A stretch of 64,000 nt of DNA. It comes from Incurvaria masculella. Lineage: Eukaryota > Arthropoda > Insecta > Lepidoptera > Incurvariidae. Under the pieces are notes generated by a model that was not told the DNA's origin, did not search any database, and was given only the letters and a program-made list of their open reading frames with translations. The stretch's first letter is position 1; every line of letters starts with the position of its first letter. The position numbers were made by a program, and so were the translations under genes. This document shows positions 20,776-33,187 of this stretch, piece after piece. The stretch is from positions 17,688,501 through 17,752,500 of the forward strand of contig OX335641.1 of NCBI GenBank assembly GCA_946894095.1, read 5' to 3'.

Positions 20776-21704
20776 CGGTAGGTATGAAAGTATGGATTTA
20801 GAGCGTTCCTTGGTTAGCGGTTTGGGGCGGTGCCTCTCAACAGGAAGGAGAGAGTGTAATAACCGTTAGCTGCACCATTTTATTTTTCGTTTAGTGTTTG
20901 TCTTGTGCATTCCATCATATGTAACATATTGACATGTTTTATGGTGAAGAAAAAACATCCCGAAACATTATGTGGGGTTCGTAAATAGCTAGAAGATTTT
21001 ATCACTCACTACTCATTTCGTGTGCCTTAAAATAACGTTGGGCTAAACGAGGTTGACAATAGTCAATATCTGGGTATCAGGAGACCGTATATCGGTTTTA
21101 GGGAGACAGGAAAGGCACCGTGATTATATTTGTTTGTTTTGTTTTGGAATATTTAGGAACTTAAAACAACCTGTGAGTTTCCGGTTTTAAGCCGCTCTAA
21201 TCTGTAGGTTATGGATAGGTTGTGTTTAAACATATGTTGCCTATTAATTAACTTGGCCTTTAACTGCGCGACCGAAAGCAAAATTAGCGGCAGAAAATCA
21301 TAAACATTTTAAAAAACAGCATCCTTATGAAATACAAAATGAGAATCTAACTTCAGCGCGTCGGCACCCGACCCTTATCCCCTGAAAAGCCCTTCGTCAG
21401 GAGTCGCGTTGTGTTTGACAATGATAAAGAGAAAATAAAAATTGCGCTCTGTATCTAGTAATAGCACCACTTAAGCCCCGATTCCCAAGAGGATAGAACG
21501 TCACATAGGCTTTTATTTTGTTTTCCTCAAAAATTCATTGAAATATTTAAGATCTAACATAACATTTGTGACGGTGTGTATCTAAGAACATGTTATAAAT
21601 TCACAAATAAAAAAAAATATACGTTGTTTGACAGTTCGACAAAAGATAATTAAATTTATTTTGTAAGCTACGGCAGGTCGGTAGCTAGGTGGCAAGCAAC
21701 GAAA

Positions 21705-21765
21705 TTCCTTCGGGAATGCAGCGTGTTAAGCTAACATCATGACCGTAGGTGTGGTGTTAACCAAT
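21705..21765 (+). mobile_element. SINE 3' piece (plus)
   Basis: 'ctaacatcatgaccgtaggtg' with 'gtgttaacca' matches the last third of the SINE body. Confidence 0.6.
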
Positions 21766-22911
21766 ATTGTCTAATACTCATTATTGTTCTTTGCTTCACA
21801 CTCTTTCAGATATCCAACCTAACAATCATATTTTTATAAATTAAGAAAATATATTTATATATTTTGACAGTGTTCATACCACCAAAACACAAGTGATAAC
21901 AATATAATCGGTTCATTAATGTTTTTCTGTGGAAATTTTCTAAAAATTATTCACGCTTTAATACATAATCAAACAAACCATATTTTGCGCCAACAAATAT
22001 TAGAACAAAGAAATATTAGATGTTCTAACTATAAAAACTTATCGCGAGATCGTAAATGAAGGTGATTAAAAATTTAAAAATACATTATATTTATACAGAA
22101 ACCGGCTAAATAAAAGAGAGTTAGGTTTAAAATCAACCCGTTGACGTAAGAAGTCGATTGCGTTTGCTATAGTTTTTCTTAATGCACCACTTTCTCGTTT
22201 CAGGATCCCCTTTTTCTTCTTTTCTGTGGTCTATCAATGAATAAGTACACCCACAGACAAATAGACGGACGCGTAGGCTTACTGTGAGAGTTATTTCTTA
22301 CGTACTAAGGCGCTCCAAATTTTTAATTTAATACATATTTAACCTTAGAAGAACGGTCGGACGCAGAATGTCATTCCGCACTCATCCAGTTAGTTTAATT
22401 ACTTTAAGTGTACATCAAGTTATAATACAATGAACAAATAAAGTCTACTGACCCTTTGAGCTGTAGACCTCATGAGTCTGTTTTTTTGAACATTCGATAT
22501 TTAACACTTTATTTGTAAATTTTAAAAAAAATTCAGAAACTGGCTCTAATGAAAAAAACGACAATTGGTTGAGAATTGCCACTTATAAAGTAAAACAGAC
22601 ATACGAAAGTCTTTTTGACCAATCTGAAACGGAGGAGCCATGTTTGAGCTTCGCTCTTCGCTCTTCGGAATGTAAAAACTACAACATGAAAAATAAAGTA
22701 AGAATCTCTGATTAAAAAAATGTTAGGTATTGATAAAATAACGTCCCACCAAATTTTCTGCTAATATTAAAAAATGCAATGCTATAACATTAATAGTCAT
22801 GACTTTATTTCTAACGATATGTCCTTAAAAATCTCGCAGACTAAAACACGAAAAATCGCGTACGGAATGAGATACTAACGGAACGGGTAGGTCACCCAGC
22901 CACACTGGCAT

Positions 22912-23195
22912 GATCTTTTTTATGTAACTGGGCATGGATGGATAAATACTACACCTACCCTCATGATATTAGCCCAACACACTGACACTGCACTGAAAGA
23001 AATTGTATGCCATGACAGGACCTTCCCTTTATTAGCACGATTAAATTGAACTGGGTAGAAACATGGTCAAATTTTTACCGAGTTTTCATCCAAGTCGATG
23101 GTACCAAACCGGGCGCGCTTAACCCTACCACCTAGTAGGGGACGGGGATCTAAAGTTTATCATGGATTCCAAAACATGGAACAGCTCGCATTCAG
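22912..23195 (-). mobile_element. SINE copy (minus)
   Basis: Begins 'ttatgtaactgggcatggatgg' on the plus strand, continues 'catgatattagcccaacacac', 'catgacaggaccttcc' and 'cctaccacctagtagg'. The tRNA-like head is missing. Confidence 0.8.
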
Positions 23196-23469
23196 AGAAA
23201 GGAACATTAACGAGAGTAGGGCGCCGTGCATTAAAACAGGGAAAGAAATATTTTTTTTAAAAATCTAAATATTCAGTACAACATTCCGTATTCAACCCTT
23301 GCAGGGTTTAAGAACTCAGGCAAATATAAAAAAAATACCGTCAGTGGACTTCTTGCTGATATGTTCCTGTTCTCAATCTCAGGGCACCGAGGTTAATTAA
23401 TATATATTTCTCAACGAAGCGGTTCAATGTTTTAGGATAAACGATTCACTGGAAACATGTTCGAATTGG

Positions 23470-23660
23470 AACCGATCCTGTAAATAATTCATTTTAAAAT
23501 TTTGTAAGATTTGGAATGAACTCCCAGCCAACGTATTTCCCCCAAATTACAACTAAGGATCTTCAAATATGGTGTTAAGAAACACCTGGTCGGTTCTAAA
23601 GCTCATGAGTATCGACTGACAACATTTATGTGTGGGCTTGAAGTACGACATATATAGCGC
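23470..23660 (+). pseudogene. CR1-like RT C-terminal relic
   Basis: Reads 'IWNELPANVFPPNYN' followed by a stop and 'SSNMVLRNTW', the ending blocks of a CR1/Jockey-type RT ('WN.LP..VFP'). It is a second, differently diverged family member from the one in E1/E2. Confidence 0.6.
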
Positions 23661-23781
23661 TTAACAAAAAAAAAAAACAAAATTATTGAAGGGCGTAATA
23701 GCAATAATTGGTAGAAATATTGCGTTTAAAATATAAAAATAAACATCGTTAAAATAATTGTATTTTATAATACGAAATAAT

Positions 23782-24035
23782 GGCGTCACGTAGCTCAGGG
23801 GCATGTGAACTTGGCAATCATGCCAGAGGTCATGGGTTCAAATCCCATCTCTTCAAGATTAAGTTCACCTGGTCTGATGCTATCGCATTGGGCGAAAAGA
23901 TGGGCGAAGCGAAAATTCAAAACTGTCCGTGTTATTCATTCAGTTAAATGTAGCCGTGCTCGTAAAGGGAAGGTCCTGGCATAGCACGATGGTAGGTGTT
24001 GTATTAGCCATCTATGTCCAGTTAAATAAAAAAAA
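23782..24035 (+). mobile_element. Best preserved tRNA-derived SINE
   Basis: The 5' part holds a Pol III A box ('tagctcagggg', 23791-23801) and B box ('ggttcaaatcc', 23835-23845) at tRNA-like spacing. Body blocks follow: 'cattcagttaaatgtagcc', 'gggaaggtcctggcat' and the 3' end 'attagccatctatgtccagt', then an A-rich tail. This copy defines orientation for all other SINE pieces in the window. The acceptor stem does not pair, so it is not a functional tRNA gene. Confidence 0.88.
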
Positions 24036-24600
24036 TCGTTCGTAGTGAAGAAAAAACATTATTTTATGCATATACAGTTATCAGTTATGTAGGAAAATAA
24101 TAAAAAAAAAACATTTATTTTAAAGTAATCAGTATTATAAAGTAAGTAAATTACACTTTCTCTAAAAGCTACCAACTGTATGGTGCAAACAAATATTTTA
24201 ATAACAGAAAAAATAGTTATTTTACATAAATACTTACAATTCGTTTCTTAATATTTTATCATGACACGTAAATGTTTTCAAACACCTTATTACATATGTG
24301 CAATTATTATTAACAGTTATTTATTTTCATAAAATAGTGTTCATATTGATTATTTAACATTGTTTACACTTCATTAAAAAATATTAACTTTTCAAAAGCT
24401 ATTAATTTCTATACGAATTTGAATTAATAATCGTTCCAGATCACTTTATTTTATGTTTTAATAACCTTTGAAAACAAAAGAGGAATAATATTTTTTTCAC
24501 CACAAACGATTATGACTTATAAAATCTTATATCATTTCACTCGCTGAATGGAAGAATCCCGATACAAGATTTGCCACATTTTATCAAACGCACAAGTTCA
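24036..24600. other. AT-rich intergenic sequence
   Basis: No ORF or repeat recognised; very AT-rich up to the edge of the GC-rich block. Confidence 0.5.
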
Positions 24601-24694
24601 TGAAAAATGCGCGAAATGCATTTTTTTTAATGTTATTAGCCGCACAAATAAACGCACTGAAAATCCGATCTAAACTTTCACGTGACCGAGTAAT

Positions 24695-25000
24695 GAAGAG
24701 TGGCGGCGGCGGGCCGGCCGTCCGCAAACTTTTTGTCATAACCTTGTGTTTTTGTTTGGATGCTTTCTGTAGAGATAAATCAATTATTGTGACGCGCTCA
24801 GTGCGGTTAGCGCGGCGCGGGGTGTGCGGGTGGGCGGGGGCGCGGGGGGCGGTATCGACCGACGCGGTCGCTCGGGCGGAGGCACCGCCGACTCTGTTGG
24901 GCGCTACGGCGGCCGTAGCCTGCCACTCACTGCGCACGCGCGATCTCGTAGACCTGCTACGCGGCGTAGAGACGCTAAAATAGAAAGTGTCACCGTCTAG
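24695..25000. promoter_or_regulatory. CpG-rich block, possible host promoter or first exon
   Basis: About 300 bp of very GC- and CpG-rich DNA ('gtgcggttagcgcggcgcgg', 'gacgcggtcgctcgggcgg') stands in otherwise AT-rich sequence. Long frames on both strands here (127 codons plus, 152 minus) follow from the composition and neither product is recognisable. In insects such isolated blocks often mark 5' ends of genes; no splice donor I can see decides the strand. Confidence 0.35.
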
Positions 25001-25227
25001 GCGTTTGGAGCTTTTTCGTATCTGTTTTATTGCAATGGGCACTGAATCGCGACGATAAATAGGAATTATTCAATGGGAATGCTACATTTTACTTCTTGTT
25101 ATCACAAGAAAATATTTACAGATAAAAGGTATATGGAGTTTTGGTTTGCAGAGTTTTAACTGTAAATGTGCATATAATATTAACCGGAATTTTTAGTTAT
25201 GTAAAAATTTACATGTTTTTTTGTATT

Positions 25228-25450
25228 TTGTTATGTAACTGGAAATGGATGGCTAATAAGTCAGATATTAGCCTAACACACTACATGGGAACTAGGTGCC
25301 ATGCTAGGACCTTCCTTATATTGCTCGGCTATATTGAATGAATGGTGATTGTCCTTTCCGCTTCATCTATTCTTCATTCAATCCAATGATTCCAATTCAG
25401 ACTCGAAAAATCCTACTATCTATTAAGTAACGAACCTACAGTTCACGTGG
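25228..25450 (-). mobile_element. SINE copy (minus)
   Basis: 'tgtaactggaaatggatggc', 'ctacatgggaactaggtgcc', 'ccttccttatattgctcggc' in order; diverges after 'cttcattcaatccaatg'. Confidence 0.82.
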
Positions 25451-25734
25451 AATTTTAACAACGACCTACTTCTTGCTTCCTAATTACTTAGTCGCCTCTT
25501 ACGTGACGTGGCCGATGAAACCCACGGGCTTTCTAACTTTTCCCATGTCGCGCGTCAAGCGGGCTTTTTATTCGTCGTTTCATCGGTAACAGGTTAAAAG
25601 GCTTTAGGTATTGTGATTAATCAGGCTATTCAAATAAACAAATAACGGGCATGTTATTCTCAAGTTAAAAGCAATTTGCCCCACAGCGCGTTCGTCAGTT
25701 AATTTAGTAAAATGTTAAGTAAGCAACACATACG

Positions 25735-25880
25735 TTTCCATCAAGTTCAATGTAGCCGTGCTCACAAAAGAGAAGGTACTAGCGTGGTACCTCATTCCTT
25801 GCTTTCTTGGGCTAATATCATTACGGTAGTTGTGTGGTATTATTCATGCATGTCAGGCTGCATAAAAAAAGGTGTAAATC
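25735..25880 (+). mobile_element. SINE 3' piece (plus)
   Basis: 'caagttcaatgtagccgtgc', 'gggctaatatcattacggtag' in parts, and an A-run after 'catgtcaggctgcat'. Head missing. Confidence 0.75.
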
Positions 25881-26539
25881 GAATTGTAGTTCTGAAGGTA
25901 TAACAAATAGATGGATGGATTATTTAAGGTCCGTTTGACCTAAGATTACTTAAGCGTTTGCGATTGATTGCAGACTTACGTGTCACCAGTACCTTTTCGT
26001 GTAAACAAAACAACTGAGTTACAAAAATATTTCTATAAGATAAAGTAATTCAATAATTTTAAAAAAATATGTAGTTTTGTTATTGATATTTTTATTTACT
26101 TTGTGATTATCTTTAATATTAAAATATATGTATATATTTATGAAGATTTTTTTCATTTATATAAATATATTTAGGTGTTATATTTACGTTTTGTATATTG
26201 TCTCAAGAATTGCTATTGGTGCCGTGGTGGCTAACGATACTTAAAAATGCTTACTATATTCCGAGCAATATTTCTAAAGAATAAAAAAAAATTAGTAAAT
26301 AAGCATCAAATTTGTACAGTCTCAAAATCGAAGACCGCTGATAACTTATATGATTTTTTCCTTTTGAAATTGGCGTCCTTCGAAATTTCGTTTGGCTCAC
26401 AGATAAACAGTGATACAAACATTAATCGTTTGCCAAAATCTTCACCTGATCAAATATTATCCAGCGGTGTAATCCGGAACTGACGTGATCCGAATTCGCA
26501 GATTTATTTTGCTCTAGGCTATTTGTCTTGGAGTGTTTT
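25881..26539. other. AT-rich intergenic sequence
   Basis: No gene recognised; AT-rich runs at 26,030-26,170. Confidence 0.45.
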
Positions 26540-26850
26540 TTAGGGTTCCGTACCCAAAGGGTGAAAACGGAACCCTATTACTAAGCCTCCGCTGTCCGTC
26601 CGTCCGTCCGTCCGTCCGTCCGTCCGTCCGTCTGTCACAGGGCTGTATCTCATGAACCGTAACTGGTAGGAAGCTGAATTTTTCACAGATTATGTATGTA
26701 TTTTGCCGCTATAACAACAAATACATAACATTATAAAATAATAATAATTAAAGGGATCCCCATACAAAACGTGTTTTATTTTGTAAATCTTGAGCGATGG
26801 TACGGAACCCTTCGTGTGCGAGTCCAACTCGCACTTGGCCGGTTTTTTCA
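26540..26850 (+). repeat. Lepidoptera-type 'agggttccgtaccc' repeat with (GTCC)n
   Basis: Starts 'agggttccgtacccaaaggg' and near its end has the inverted 'ggtacggaaccct' segment, then 'cgcacttggccggtttttt'. A (GTCC)n tract fills 26,594-26,632. I know this arrangement as an abundant repeat of moth and butterfly genomes. No coding capacity. Confidence 0.8.
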
Positions 26851-27700
26851 TTAGTATAAGATGACAGCTAGAGGACAGCAAATATAAAAAAACATATTCA
26901 CATATTTGTAGCATTGCTGAAAATCTGCTGAATGTTGTAAGATACATATTTGATAGTTTTTTGGATAGTTTAAAGGTTTGAGAACCTATTTGACACCCTG
27001 TTAGTTTTTAAAAGAGCGGCTCGCCTTATACATTTTGGCAGCATAATGAAAGTTTGTTCTCCTTCATCCTGGAACTATAATATTGGGTCCTTTACATCGT
27101 TCGTGTTAAAATATTTCAATGTAATAATGAAAATTAAATGATAAAATATCAAAAAAAATATTTCGAATAGCTTCAGAAACCAGTTATTTAAGTATTTAGA
27201 AATTATATGCTATTTTAATGATAAGGTCGAAATTCAGAAGTAATACTGAATGCGAATTAAAGCTATTGTGTAAAGTTTAAATAAAAATGTGTTTGCTTGT
27301 CATGGAGGTAATTTCCTCACCTCCATGTTGCTTGTGAACATAATAACGATTAGATATACAAAAAAAAATGCCAGGTAAAATCCAGCACCTATGTAGCTGT
27401 AGGTAGTACTGACTTCTTAAGAATTATGCTGAGTTAGTACCTTTTTTGTTGCCAATAAAGGATTTAAATTTGAATTTGAATTAGAACATTAAATAAGGTA
27501 AAGGACATAAATGATGATCCAAATGATAATTTATGATCACTGTTTGTTAAAAATGGCTGACTTAAGATTACTGTAATCAACCAGCAAGCAAACTTTTCGC
27601 TTTTCGCGGGCACTGCGTCTACCGATCACGCCACCTGCTCTATATATAATTATGAATTATTTTATCCTTCCTTAATCATTACCTCCTACTAACAAACAAT
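26851..27700. other. Intergenic sequence, no supported gene
   Basis: AT-rich; a short 'ggtaatttcctcacctccatg' inverted pair near 27,305 is the only visible structure. Confidence 0.45.
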
Positions 27701-27722
27701 ATTTAAATTTAAATAAATAAAT

Positions 27723-28075
27723 CCACTCGAAATGAATACTTTCCAAAGGGCAACGAAAATAACCATGTTAGGCCGAACGCTTGCACACAGGAAACGAAAT
27801 ATCAGACGACTCACAAAAATACGCGACGCACTGACAACAGCGAGGCATATGAAATGGAAATGCGCAGGACATATATAAAGAATGGAAGATGATCGTTGGA
27901 GTGCCATAGTGAGATCTTGGTATATACGTGATGGCAACCGAGGTCGTGGTAGACCCAGGAGGCGCTAGGGCAGACGACATCACAGCGATACGGCAGGAAT
28001 AACATGGTTGCGACTAGCAAGAGAAAGAACTCACTGAGAGTTGATGAAGGAGGCCTATATTCTAAAAGGATCACC
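27723..28075 (+). pseudogene. RTE-clade LINE C-terminal relic
   Basis: The plus strand reads 'MLGRTLAHRKRNIRRLTKIR', 'TARHMKWKCAGHI', 'DDRWSAIVRSWYIRDGNRGRG' in part and ends with 'LRLARERT'. This is the 'K(W/L)KWAGH...R..D.RW...GRP..RW' tail found after the RT domain of RTE-type LINEs. In-frame stops after 'GHI' and after 'PRRR' show it is dead. Confidence 0.82.
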
Positions 28076-28284
28076 TATTCTTCCATAAATTATATAATAT
28101 TTAATGTATAATTAAATTTAAATATATATTAAGAAATATTATTATCTTAAAAATACCTTTACATACATACTAACTTTTGCTCGCGGCCTCGCTCGCACTA
28201 GAAACCGTTGATTGATTTTGAAAATCATTTTTGTAAATCAACTTCCTTAGAATTTTCAACAACTGCACCCATACCGATTTTAGG

Positions 28285-28360
28285 CTTATTTACAAAATGT
28301 TAGTACACCGGCAAAGTACCGGCATGGTTTTCGCATCGCCCCTGAAATTTCGAATTCACT
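28285..28360 (+). repeat. Fragment of the E-unit 3' region
   Basis: 'accggcatggttttcgcatcgcccctgaaatttcgaa' in parts resembles 'gccggcatggttttcgtatcc' next to the RT tail in E1/E2. Confidence 0.5.
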
Positions 28361-29439
28361 TATAAACTTGGTGAAATCTGCCGATTTAGCATGTTGCAAA
28401 GTAGTCCTGAAGTTGCGGGAAATACCAAGCCATACTTCGGTACAATTAGCGTCAATTGCAAAAGCAAATGCCTAAATATGAAGGATTTATGATCCCTAAC
28501 TTGATATCTTTCAAACTATTATTTTCAAAGATGTAGTGAGAAATATACAGATAAGAAAAAAAAACTATTATTAAATGCAAAAGGTAAGCGACATATGTAT
28601 CTGAATAAGAATTAATAATGAATCGTAGAAAAAAGTTTCGCAAATAACCTTGTTCTATTTTTAATCTATACTAATAATAAATCTGTAAGGGCTGTTCTAA
28701 TTTAGTTTTAGTATCATATATAAAGTCTACAAATGCAGTATCATAGAAAACAAAGCAACTTACTCCATGAACCCCTTACGGATTGATTATTACTATAGAT
28801 AAATCCATTTAAGTCAAATGTGTCCCAACCAACTCCATGCAATTGCAATATGTCACGGTTACTTTTCATCAATTTAGTTGAAATATCACCTCCGCCGTGC
28901 TGAGGGCGCGACGGGGTGATGTTGAGCCGCCACCGAATATTGAACGTGTAAATCACGCAGATTGGCCACGTTCGCAAACTGATAAATCATGATGATGTAA
29001 AGCGAAGTTCGTCACGAGGCCTGCGGTGGTTGCGGCGAGGCTTTTCGTCAATCGGCATCGCTTGTGATAGCCTCCTTACCATGTTGCACGGAAGCTAGGA
29101 ACAGACTAGGAAAAACTGTAGGCCCAAGTTAAGAGCCTACATTTTTTAATTGAAACGCCTTTTATGTACCTACAAAGAGGGCGCGCAGCTACTCTCAGGA
29201 AAAATCGATTAAATTTTGCATACTGTTCAATACAAAATGTTTAATATAAAACTTTTAATACCGCTAAATAAAAACATGTCGATATTTTTCAAAAATGGGT
29301 TTGATTATGTTGTTGGCATAATTTTAACTTAATATTTTGAAATAGAGTGGGAAATAGCTTTCACTTTTTTTATGGACCGAAAATAAAATATATACCCTTA
29401 TAATATGGTTAATCCCGCCCATTTTAGTGCCCCGACATT

Positions 29440-29530
29440 TTATGAAAGATGAAAGAAGCGGCAATAAAAAATCTCTGCTTTTTCTATCTAGTTCATTGGA
29501 CCCACAGTCTTATATGGGTTCCGATGTATG
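29440..29530 (+). mobile_element. Degenerate SINE scrap
   Basis: 'gaagcggcaataaaaaatctc' and 'tctatctagttcattgga' match the middle of the SINE body in plus orientation; both ends lost. Confidence 0.4.
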
Positions 29531-29659
29531 AAGTTTTTCCCATTCACAAGGAAAATTTACAGTTCTTTCTCGGAAGAGAAAAAAAGTAAATTAAGGATAT
29601 CTCCTATCGGGATTAGGACTCGGGATCAAAGTGGTATGAAATTGTCTTTTTAAACCACT

Positions 29660-29725
29660 TAAAAAAAAGGAGGAGGTTCTCAATTCGTCGGAATATTTTT
29701 TTTTACTGATTCACTCATTTTTTTT
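29660..29725 (+). repeat. 'aaggaggaggttctcaattcg' repeat fragment
   Basis: I recognise this short block followed by a T-run from a widespread lepidopteran repeat; only one end is present. Confidence 0.45.
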
Positions 29726-30764
29726 TTTATTTTCACCATTATAAACCACATATAAATATATATGTTATCCATATCTCACTCATAAATATGTTCTCCCAGT
29801 TATGCCACACGAATATCTGCAACTATACTCGACTGATATAACATGAACCGAGAATTCACTATAACATAAACCTAGTTATACTTCATGACTTAATACCATT
29901 TAAATTTTAAAGTAAAGGTAACATATTTGTGTATGGAATACACATAATATAATAATTAAACTCTGTAGTTATTTTGGGTAATGGGGTAAGGGATTTTGAC
30001 GGAATTAATGAGAGGGAAAAATATTGCTACGGGTGTTAACGTCTCTATTATTATTTTTATAGAAAAAAATCAGGAATTTAAAAGCGCGCATAAGGCTAAT
30101 ATGGCGCCATAATAAAGCGACGCTTATTAAGTTCTTCAGTAATTGAAAAGTCTGTTCACAGCGCACAGTCTATTACTCATAGAGCAGGGGCGTGAAGAAG
30201 ATTGATGCTTTACACACGTTAAGTAATGCCGATGTGAAAACGTCGTAAAGTAATAGAATTACGAAGCGAAAATCATCTCCGCTCCATGATAATGTTGTGG
30301 TTGTGTATTTTGAACTGTAGCGTATTGGAGTTAAAACCTAAATTTGTGTAACTTTGCGCGAGGTTGTTTGGTTTTAATGACACAGACGCTATTATAAATG
30401 TGGATGGTCTGTAGTGATAACGTCTTAATAATTTTACTAATGGCTTTCATGAGATAATACGCATAATTTGTTAGAAGTATGCAAGAATAAAGCAAATTGT
30501 TCGTTTAATTTGCTCTATGGTTGGTATTATACATATCTATGATACATATTTTCATTTATGCATTAAGCTGAATCAGTATCGATGCAATTCCAAATTTAAA
30601 TTGACCCAATAGAGGTAGAAAGAAAATACAATTTTTCGTTTCGGACAATCGCCATAGCGCAACCCAGTAAAATTCGCCCCCATCCCCCGATCCGGCCGCC
30701 GCTCCACCGCGTCGCATCGCCCGCTGACGCTATTACATCGTTTACACTTAGCGTTCTTTGTTTT

Positions 30765-31270
30765 TTTTTTGTTTTTGGTCGGCTTCTAAGGGTTGTAGCG
30801 TGAAGTTAAATAGCATTTGACCTTCCATAAAAATTGGGCTATTAAATGAAAAAAGGTTTTTTTGTATATAAATAAAATAGCTTGTTTTCAATGTAAACGC
30901 GTTCAAAAGAAAAAAAAAACAAACTTTTTTTGGAGAACCTCCAACCACGTAGAGATCTTGTAGAGTATAACGAAGAAGAATGCTCTTCGGATCTGTATCA
31001 TGCAATCCCTCCTTCTCCTTCTATCACTCAACAAGCAACAGACAGGAAAAGTATCTGCTTGGTGAAGAAATTCCAAATTAATAAACAACCGGTCCTCTAG
31101 ATCGTTTGTCGATAGGGTTGATGAACTGTAGAGTATACTCCATAATTATAAATATAATTTCATTGTTTATAATTAACTGCGATATTATTGTTATTCGGGC
31201 GCTTACTCAAATGTCGTTAAATATGGACCACCACCAAGTCTGGAAGCTTCCTATAATTTGCTAAAATATT
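30765..31270 (+). mobile_element. Decayed RTE-tail plus CR1-like RT scrap
   Basis: 30,775-30,860 resembles the 3' tail of E1/E2 ('tcggcttctaagggttg', 'gcgtgaagttaaatagc'). It is followed at 30,975-31,130 by a frame reading 'EECSSDLYHAIPPSPS', matching 'GECPSELHNAVPPSHF' of the RT relic in E2. The order is reversed compared with E2, so at least two insertions or a rearrangement are involved. Confidence 0.6.
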
Positions 31271-31474
31271 CGTAGATCTTTGTTTGACTTCTACGATCTC
31301 ATCTCTAGACTACTTTCAGATACTTTAAAAGCTTTACAGATAGTAATCATCACTGAGTGAGCCAATGAAATGGATAATAATTTAGTGAAATAGTTTTTTT
31401 GCAGCATGACTGTGTAGATATTTCAGTGAATTTTTTTTTAGACTTGGAAACTAGATCTGAGTGCGGTGATAATG

Positions 31475-31725
31475 ATGCAACACATAGTTTCCGAGGAACT
31501 AGGTACAATTCTTAGGGTTTCCTTTCATTCAAGGACCACTACATATAATTCTGAATCAGAAAAGCAGAAGCAATTTTAAATTGCCATTTTTTATTTCATT
31601 AAATTCATTTGAATTATAGTAATATGAGTGGGCTTAACCACGCCACCTAGTAAGGGCAAAAGAACTTTACTCTTAGATATTAGTGTCTTTTGAGTGGGTA
31701 AATGTAATCCGGTTAAAAGCCATTA
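31475..31725 (-). mobile_element. Degenerate SINE (minus)
   Basis: 'gaggaactaggtacaattc' and 'gggcttaaccacgccacctag' are separated by AT-rich filler; corresponds to the body and mid-part of other minus copies. Confidence 0.5.
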
Positions 31726-31795
31726 ATTCATTTTAGGAAATGGCGCATATGTACACATACATACACGTAGGTAAAGCTACATATGACTTAGTCCT

Positions 31796-32026
31796 GCAGG
31801 TCTATTCCTGGCATTCAGTAATCAGGAATCAGGAATCCTAAGTCTAGAAAACCGCTTTTATAGCGATTTTCACAGCTAGTTTTTCTACGGAAAACCTTGA
31901 TTAATTAAAATAACGATGCTCCAGAATATTTTCGTCAAGAAAATCGCTTTGAAAAGCGCTACATAAGCGGTTTCCTAGACTCAGGATTCCTGATTAATTA
32001 TTACTGAATGCCAGGAATAGACCTGC
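31796..32026. mobile_element. Foldback MITE, full copy
   Basis: 231 bp. The first ~60 bp (from 'gcaggtctattcctggcatt') are nearly the exact inverse of the last ~60 bp (to 'aatgccaggaatagacctgc'). The core has 'cgtcaagaaaatcgctttgaa' as in the copy at 11,457. No coding capacity, and no autonomous partner in view. Confidence 0.9.
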
Positions 32027-32029
32027 TGC

Positions 32030-33000
32030 TTGCTCGCTATGCACATATTTAAACATTGGTGCATCGAAAAAAAAACGAATACGAATAATTTATGGAGAAG
32101 TATTTTAATAACGCATGCTCACTTACCGTAAATAATACACAATATGAATTTAACTTCAAAATCGTGGCAAAACAGCATGTCTCGCAATTTACTACATAAT
32201 TGCTTTTCTAACAAGAGCAACAATAAGCAGAATATTAAGGAGCTTAGAATCCACTCGCAAAATTTGTACAGAAATAGATATCATATATAACTTAGACTGC
32301 GTATCAATTACTATTGTTGGCATTTTTTTATATTTAAAACTGAAAAAATATGAGGCCGTCTGGAATCCAGATTATGTTATAGTCAAATGAACTATTTTCT
32401 TTACAAAATTTGGTAAATATGTTACATAAGATTCCGATGGATTCAAATTATGCATAATTTTTTTCTTTATACGATCTAAATTATTGTGTTAAATAGAAAC
32501 ACACGAACTATCATTATTAGTATTCATACTATTTATACTTTCCATCACAATGTTTGGGAAAATATATTTTCAACACATTATCAACTTCCAATATTCTATT
32601 AAATATGTATGGAACTAGAAAAAATAAATTAAGAATATGTTTAATAAAAATGTAGGTGATATTAAGAATAATGTATTCTGTAATCGTTACAAGGGGAACG
32701 TAATTTGAGGGCAATTTCGCCTCAACAGTAAGTAATTTGCCAGCACTATTAACCGCGTTTTCGGTGAGTTTATATTAATAATTTCCCGCGCGTCGTCGGC
32801 TCCTCCGCACGCTCGATTGTTTCTTCAGATGCTCGGTTAATTTGTAGTACACTTGTTATTCTGTGTAAGATAACCGCAGATTAACAATAAACAATGAAAT
32901 GGGATGTTGTCGACTGTGATAATGTATGGTATGGAGGCAGCGTATAGGCAATTTATATTATCACGAATTGCTTCCAGCTTCAATTATCGTATAATATTCG
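32030..33000. other. AT-rich intergenic sequence
   Basis: No gene or repeat recognised. Confidence 0.45.
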
Positions 33001-33009
33001 AGTTTTTTT

Positions 33010-33185
33010 TGTTGTAACGGACACGGCAGACCAGACATGGGCACTAGGTGACATGTCAGGAACTCACTTATACTTCAGCTTCATTGAACTGGATGGAAAA
33101 CATCCACAATTTACGACGCTACGACCATCTTTCATTCAATACGATGTTCCGAAAGCAGGTGCGATTAACCCTAACACCTAAGCTT
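33010..33185 (-). mobile_element. SINE copy (minus), first of two adjacent
   Basis: 'catgggcactaggtgacatg', 'ttcattgaactggatggaaa', 'cgattaaccctaacacctaa'. It abuts the next SINE in the same orientation. Confidence 0.75.
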
Positions 33186-33187
33186 TG

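Noticed and set aside
23782..23855. tRNA gene candidate with good A and B boxes
   Set aside because: The acceptor stem cannot pair and the sequence continues into the SINE body, so it is the SINE head.
24584..25042. 152-codon minus and 127-codon plus ORFs
   Set aside because: Both follow from the CpG-rich composition, overlap each other fully and have no family resemblance.
26594..26632. CRISPR-like short regular repeats
   Set aside because: Plain (GTCC)n microsatellite without spacers, in an insect genome.
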